NCBI GenBank assembly: GCA_902524235.1 | Contig: CABZCF010000009.1 | Coordinates: forward strand, 1-44,853 | Length of the DNA: 44,853 nucleotides | Direction of reading: 5' to 3' | Origin: an uncultured Pelagibacteraceae bacterium | GTDB lineage: Bacteria; Pseudomonadota; Alphaproteobacteria; Pelagibacterales; Pelagibacteraceae | Shown: piece by piece, positions 41,319 to 44,853 of the stretch | Numbering within the stretch: position 1 is the stretch's first letter | Layout: the number at the start of each line of letters is the position of its first letter | Program-made: the position numbers and the translations under genes | The notes under the pieces: generated by a model | What the model was told of the DNA's origin: nothing | The model's input: the letters and a program-made list of their open reading frames with translations, nothing else | The model's database searches: none

Positions 41319-43085
41319 ATGACAACATATACAGCACCAGTAGATGACATGATGTTTCTCTATGAGAAACTGAGAAACAATAAATTCTATAACGAGTTAG
41401 ATAAATATAAAGACGTAACTCCAGATCTTGTAAAAAATATTTTAGAGGAGGCTGCAAAAATTAACCAAAATCTCATTTTGCCTTTAGCAAAAGCTGGTGA
41501 TGAGCAACCAGCAGTTTTAGAAAATGGTGTAGTAAGAACACCACCAGGATATAAAGAGGCATATAAAAAATATATAGAAGATGGATGGACTTCATTATCC
41601 TGTGATCCTAAATATGGTGGCCAAGGAATGCCAAAAACTGTAAGTGCATTTTTTGATGAAATGCTTTCTTCGGCATCATTATCATTTAAATTATATAGCG
41701 AGTTAAGTATTGGCGCATACAATTGTATAAATCATCATGCAACAGATGATGTTAAAAAAAAGTTTTTACCAAAGATGGTTGAAGGTAAATGGAGTGGTAC
41801 AATGTGTTTAACAGAGCCAGTTTGTGGTACAGATTTAGGTTTACTAAAAACAAAAGCTGTAGAACAAAGTGATGGAACTTATAAACTAACCGGTCAAAAA
41901 ATTTTTATCACTTCTGGCGATCATGATTTAACTGAAAATATTATTCACCTAGTTATTGCTAGGTCATCCGACTCTCCGTCAGGAACAAGAGGTATAAGCC
42001 TTTTTCTGGTGCCTAAATTTATAGTCAACGAGGATGGATCTTTAGGTCCAAGAAATGGAATTAGTACAGGATCTATAGAAAGTAAAATGGGTATAAAAGG
42101 GTCAGCTACATGTGTATTAAATTTTGATGAGGCTGCAGGTTATATGATAGGTCCAAAAAATAAGGGATTAAATTCTATGTTTACAATGATGAACTTAGAG
42201 AGAATTGTTGTTGGAATTCAGGGACTTGGTATATCTGAAATCGCTTATCAAAACTCATTAATTTATTCTAAAGAAAGGAAACAAGGCAAAAGTAACAAAA
42301 ATAATTCATCTAATGGTTCTGCAGATTTTATAATTGAGCATGCAGATATAAGAAGATCTCTTTTAAATATGAAGTCAATAATAGAGGGTGAGAGAGCATT
42401 ATGTTTTTGGTTATCACAGCAAACAGAAGTTAGTTTGAACCATAATATCGAGGAAGTTAAACAAGAGGCTGCAGATTATGTTTCTTTGATGACACCTGTC
42501 GTCAAAGCTTTGTTTACAGATATGGGGTCTGAAATTACAAGTGAGGCAATGCAAATATTTGGTGGATATGGTTATACTAAAGACCAAGGTATAGAACAAT
42601 TATACAGAGATAATAGAATCACACCAATTTATGAGGGCACTAACTCTGTTCAAGCAATTGATTTGGTCTTTAGAAAATTAATTAACAAAAATGGAGATAT
42701 TATCGATAGATATATAAAAATGATTAAAAAAGACTTAGAAAATAATAATGAAAAGCTTTCACCATTTATTAAAGACTTAAATATATACTTAGATAAATTA
42801 ATTTCATTTACCACATGGATAAAAGATAAAGTTGAAAACTCTAAGGATGATGCAAATGCAGCATGTAATGACTATTTAAAAGTATTAGGTCTTATTGCGG
42901 TAGGTCACTCTTGGATTAAAGTCCTTGAGGTAAGTTTCAATGATTATGATAATAATAAAGAATTTTATGAGGATAAAATACAAACCGCTCGCTTTTTTTT
43001 TCAAAGGGTATTACCAAGAATTGATACACATTGCATATCTGCCATGAGTGGAAGCGGATATATAATGGATTTTAAATTCAATTAA
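41319..43085 (+). CDS. dmdC: Acyl-CoA dehydrogenase, DmdC-like
   Basis: Long-form acyl-CoA dehydrogenase of 588 aa, the size and layout of 3-methylmercaptopropionyl-CoA dehydrogenase (DmdC) of DMSP demethylation. Motifs include MCLTEPVCGTDLGLLKTKA, KIFITSGDHDLTENI, NLERIVVGIQGLG, QIFGGYGYTKDQGIEQLYRD and the catalytic Glu in PIYEGTNSVQAID. The next gene is a DmdB-like ligase, which strengthens the DMSP reading, but related long ACADs use other acyl-CoAs. No dmdA precedes it here; leuB is 27 bp upstream. Confidence 0.78.
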   Translation: MTTYTAPVDDMMFLYEKLRNNKFYNELDKYKDVTPDLVKNILEEAAKINQNLILPLAKAGDEQPAVLENGVVRTPPGYKEAYKKYIEDGWTSLSCDPKYGGQGMPKTVSAFFDEMLSSASLSFKLYSELSIGAYNCINHHATDDVKKKFLPKMVEGKWSGTMCLTEPVCGTDLGLLKTKAVEQSDGTYKLTGQKIFITSGDHDLTENIIHLVIARSSDSPSGTRGISLFLVPKFIVNEDGSLGPRNGISTGSIESKMGIKGSATCVLNFDEAAGYMIGPKNKGLNSMFTMMNLERIVVGIQGLGISEIAYQNSLIYSKERKQGKSNKNNSSNGSADFIIEHADIRRSLLNMKSIIEGERALCFWLSQQTEVSLNHNIEEVKQEAADYVSLMTPVVKALFTDMGSEITSEAMQIFGGYGYTKDQGIEQLYRDNRITPIYEGTNSVQAIDLVFRKLINKNGDIIDRYIKMIKKDLENNNEKLSPFIKDLNIYLDKLISFTTWIKDKVENSKDDANAACNDYLKVLGLIAVGHSWIKVLEVSFNDYDNNKEFYEDKIQTARFFFQRVLPRIDTHCISAMSGSGYIMDFKFN

Positions 43086-43086
43086 A

Positions 43087-44715
43087 ATGAGTAGTTTTGA
43101 AAAAAATTTGGACAAAAATCCTGCAAATTTTGTTCCTTTGACACCTTTAACATTTTTAGAGAGAGCAAAAGATATTTATCCAAATTATGAAGCATTAGTT
43201 TACGAAGATAGAAAATATACTTGGCTTGATGTTTACAAAAGATGTACTCAATTTGCGAGCGCTCTTGAAAAAATTGGAATTACTAAAGGAGATACAGTAT
43301 CCGTCATGGCATGTAATACTCCAGAAATATTTGAAGCACATTATTCGGTTCCTATGACAGGTGCTGTTCTTAATACAATTAATATTAGATTAGATTCTAA
43401 AACAGTTAGTTATATTTTGGAACATAGTGATGCTAAGGTATTAATTGTAGATAGACAGTTTCATGAAGTTGTAAAAAAAGCTTTATCTAATATTAAAAAA
43501 GAGATCAAAATAATTGATATTTTTGACAAGCAAGCTGATCAATCAAAGCTAGGTAAAATTGGAGATTTAGAATACGAGGAATTCTTAAAAACTGGTGACA
43601 CAGACTATGGATGGAAGAGACCAGATGATGAATGGCAGGCAATTTCATTAAGTTACACCTCAGGAACAACGGGTAATCCAAAAGGTGTAGTTTATCATCA
43701 TAGAGGTTCATACTTAATGGCAACAGGAAGTGCTGTAGCATGGAACATGCCAAATAGATTAGTATTTCTTTGTGTTGTCCCTATGTTTCATTGTAATGGG
43801 TGGTGTTACCCTTGGACTGTTCCAATGTTGAATGGAAAAACAATTTGTTTAAGAAATATAGATATAAAAAAAATTTTTGAATTAATTGAGACTTATAAAG
43901 TAACTCACTTTGGAGGGGCTCCAATCGTACTTAATATGATTACGGGTGCTTCTGAAAGTGACAGAAAAGAGTTAAAACATAAAGTATATGTTCTTACTGC
44001 AGGCGCACCTCCACCAAGTATAATTTTTAAAAAAATGAAAAGTCTAGGTTTTGAAGTTATGCATGTATATGGCTTAACGGAAACATATGGTCATATTACA
44101 CAATGTGCGTGGAATGATGATTGGAATTCACTGGATGAGGATAAAGTTAATGAGATTAAAGCTAGACAAGGTGTTAGATACCCTAATACTGAAGGGGTCT
44201 CGGTGATAGATCCAGAGTCAATGAAGCCAGTTCCAAGAGATGGAAAAACCATGGGTGAGATAATGATCAAAGGAAATGTAGTAATGAAAGGGTATTACAA
44301 GGACAAAGATGCAACTGATAAAGCTATGAAAGATGGATGGTTTCACTCAGGAGATTTGGCGGTAATGCATCCTGATGGTTATATAAAAATTCAAGACAGA
44401 TCAAAAGATATTATTATATCTGGCGGTGAAAATATTTCTTCAATCGAAATAGAAAATACTTTAGCAAAACACCCTTCTGTATCAATTGCAGCTGTAGTCG
44501 CTAAACCTGATGAAAAATGGGGTGAAGTACCATGTGCATTTATTGAGGCTGTAAAAGATAAATCTACCACAGAAAAAGAGCTAATAGATTTCTGTAAGGA
44601 AACCTTAGCTAACTTTAAAGTACCAAAAAAAATTGAATTTTGTGAATTACCAAAAACCTCAACAGGAAAAATCCAAAAGTTTGAATTAAGAAAAAAGGCT
44701 AAGGAGTTAAGCTGA
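43087..44715 (+). CDS. dmdB: Acyl-CoA synthetase, DmdB-like (3-methylmercaptopropionate-CoA ligase)
   Basis: ANL-superfamily adenylating enzyme of 542 aa. The P-loop-like signature is LSYTSGTTGNPKGVVYHH; further motifs are MFHCNGWCYPW, HVYGLTETYGHI, GWFHSGDLAVMHPDGYIKI and DRSKDIIISGGENISS. The C-terminal catalytic Lys is in LPKTSTGKIQKFELR. MHCNGWC-type enzymes include DmdB and medium-chain ligases. It starts 1 bp after the dmdC-like gene and is followed immediately by an alpha/beta hydrolase. Confidence 0.8.
   Translation: MSSFEKNLDKNPANFVPLTPLTFLERAKDIYPNYEALVYEDRKYTWLDVYKRCTQFASALEKIGITKGDTVSVMACNTPEIFEAHYSVPMTGAVLNTINIRLDSKTVSYILEHSDAKVLIVDRQFHEVVKKALSNIKKEIKIIDIFDKQADQSKLGKIGDLEYEEFLKTGDTDYGWKRPDDEWQAISLSYTSGTTGNPKGVVYHHRGSYLMATGSAVAWNMPNRLVFLCVVPMFHCNGWCYPWTVPMLNGKTICLRNIDIKKIFELIETYKVTHFGGAPIVLNMITGASESDRKELKHKVYVLTAGAPPPSIIFKKMKSLGFEVMHVYGLTETYGHITQCAWNDDWNSLDEDKVNEIKARQGVRYPNTEGVSVIDPESMKPVPRDGKTMGEIMIKGNVVMKGYYKDKDATDKAMKDGWFHSGDLAVMHPDGYIKIQDRSKDIIISGGENISSIEIENTLAKHPSVSIAAVVAKPDEKWGEVPCAFIEAVKDKSTTEKELIDFCKETLANFKVPKKIEFCELPKTSTGKIQKFELRKKAKELS
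44701..44706 (+). promoter_or_regulatory. Shine-Dalgarno site deciding a CTG start
   Basis: AAGGAG lies inside the end of the dmdB-like gene, 5 nt before CTG at 44712. In that reading frame a stop at 44700-44702 closes the upstream side and the first ATG is deep inside the hydrolase fold, so this site supports initiation at the CTG. Confidence 0.5.
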
Positions 44716-44853
44716 ATATAAACATCAATGATAAAGATGTTTTCATCTCAACTGGCGGCAGAGATATAGATCCTACCAAATCATCAATATTACTCATGCA
44801 CGGTAGTGGACTTAGTCACATCGTTTGGTCTTTGCATGAGCAATTTTATATTA
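44712..44853 (+). CDS. Alpha/beta hydrolase, 5' part only (cut by window end)
   Basis: Open frame of 47 codons running off the window. It encodes NINDKDVFISTGGRDI followed by SSILLMHGSGLSHIVW, the beta3 strand and HG oxyanion motif of an alpha/beta hydrolase. The probable start is CTG at 44712, overlapping the dmdB-like stop as CTGA with a good AAGGAG 5 nt upstream. No ATG, GTG or TTG precedes the conserved part in this frame. A role after the DmdC/DmdB steps, for example as a thioesterase or lipase, is unproven. Confidence 0.6.
   Translation, partial: MNININDKDVFISTGGRDIDPTKSSILLMHGSGLSHIVWSLHEQFYI

Overview
The window reads as a chromosome segment of a SAR11-clade (Pelagibacterales) marine alphaproteobacterium. 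The base composition is very AT-rich. Genes are packed end to end with frequent ATGA, TAATG and 8-14 bp overlaps, and no intergenic gap exceeds about 175 bp. The gene content and order are alphaproteobacterial: DUF2794, IalB, HspQ, ispZ next to ccm, ffh-rpsP-trmD-rplS followed by leuCDB, TRAP transport, and a DmdC/DmdB-like pair. No tRNA, rRNA, CRISPR array, insertion sequence or phage gene was seen. The organism assignment is inferred, not proved.

Region 1 (about 1-10.4 kb) holds tesA, a metallo-beta-lactamase-fold hydrolase, and a light/photo-oxidative-stress set. That set has three different photolyase/cryptochrome-family proteins (an FeS-type homologue missing part of its cluster ligands, a class I-like enzyme, and a short form with the FAD domain first). 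Around them lie an SDR without the catalytic Tyr, a DCC-family (DUF393) protein, a 51-aa DUF2256 protein, secreted FG-GAP/ASPIC and fasciclin proteins, and two proteins I cannot assign to a function.

Region 2 (about 9.3-15.3 kb) is ordinary housekeeping. A minus-strand run AKR-ialB-argG-short photolyase is followed by a Bax-inhibitor-1 protein, DUF2794, ispZ and hspQ.

Region 3 (15.3-22.4 kb) is a cytochrome c maturation operon (ccmCDEFGH) preceded by a 16-bp RNA hairpin. It ends in a PagL-like lipid A deacylase and runs on into two tandem FMN alpha-hydroxyacid oxidases.

Region 4 (22.4-33.2 kb) is a 2-hydroxy/2-oxo-acid module: aminotransferase, GlcD-like oxidase, D-2-hydroxyacid dehydrogenase, a TRAP transporter with a TakP-like binding protein and an internal terminator, and an amidase. 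A small membrane protein, an EamA exporter, an alpha/beta hydrolase and a secreted unknown follow.

Region 5 (33.2-41.3 kb) holds the signal-recognition and translation genes. ftsY and dapF diverge from ffh-rpsP-trmD-rplS across a 157-bp gap that contains a strongly foldable RNA leader with two mutually exclusive pairings. S16 and L19 both carry low-complexity Lys/Glu tails, the S16 tail built from near-perfect 54-nt tandem repeats, and rimM is absent. leuCDB follows.

Region 6 (41.3 kb-end) holds dmdC-like and dmdB-like genes, then an alpha/beta hydrolase cut by the window edge that appears to start at CTG. The most promising undescribed items are the two RNA leaders (ffh and ccmC) and the rearranged photolyase set.
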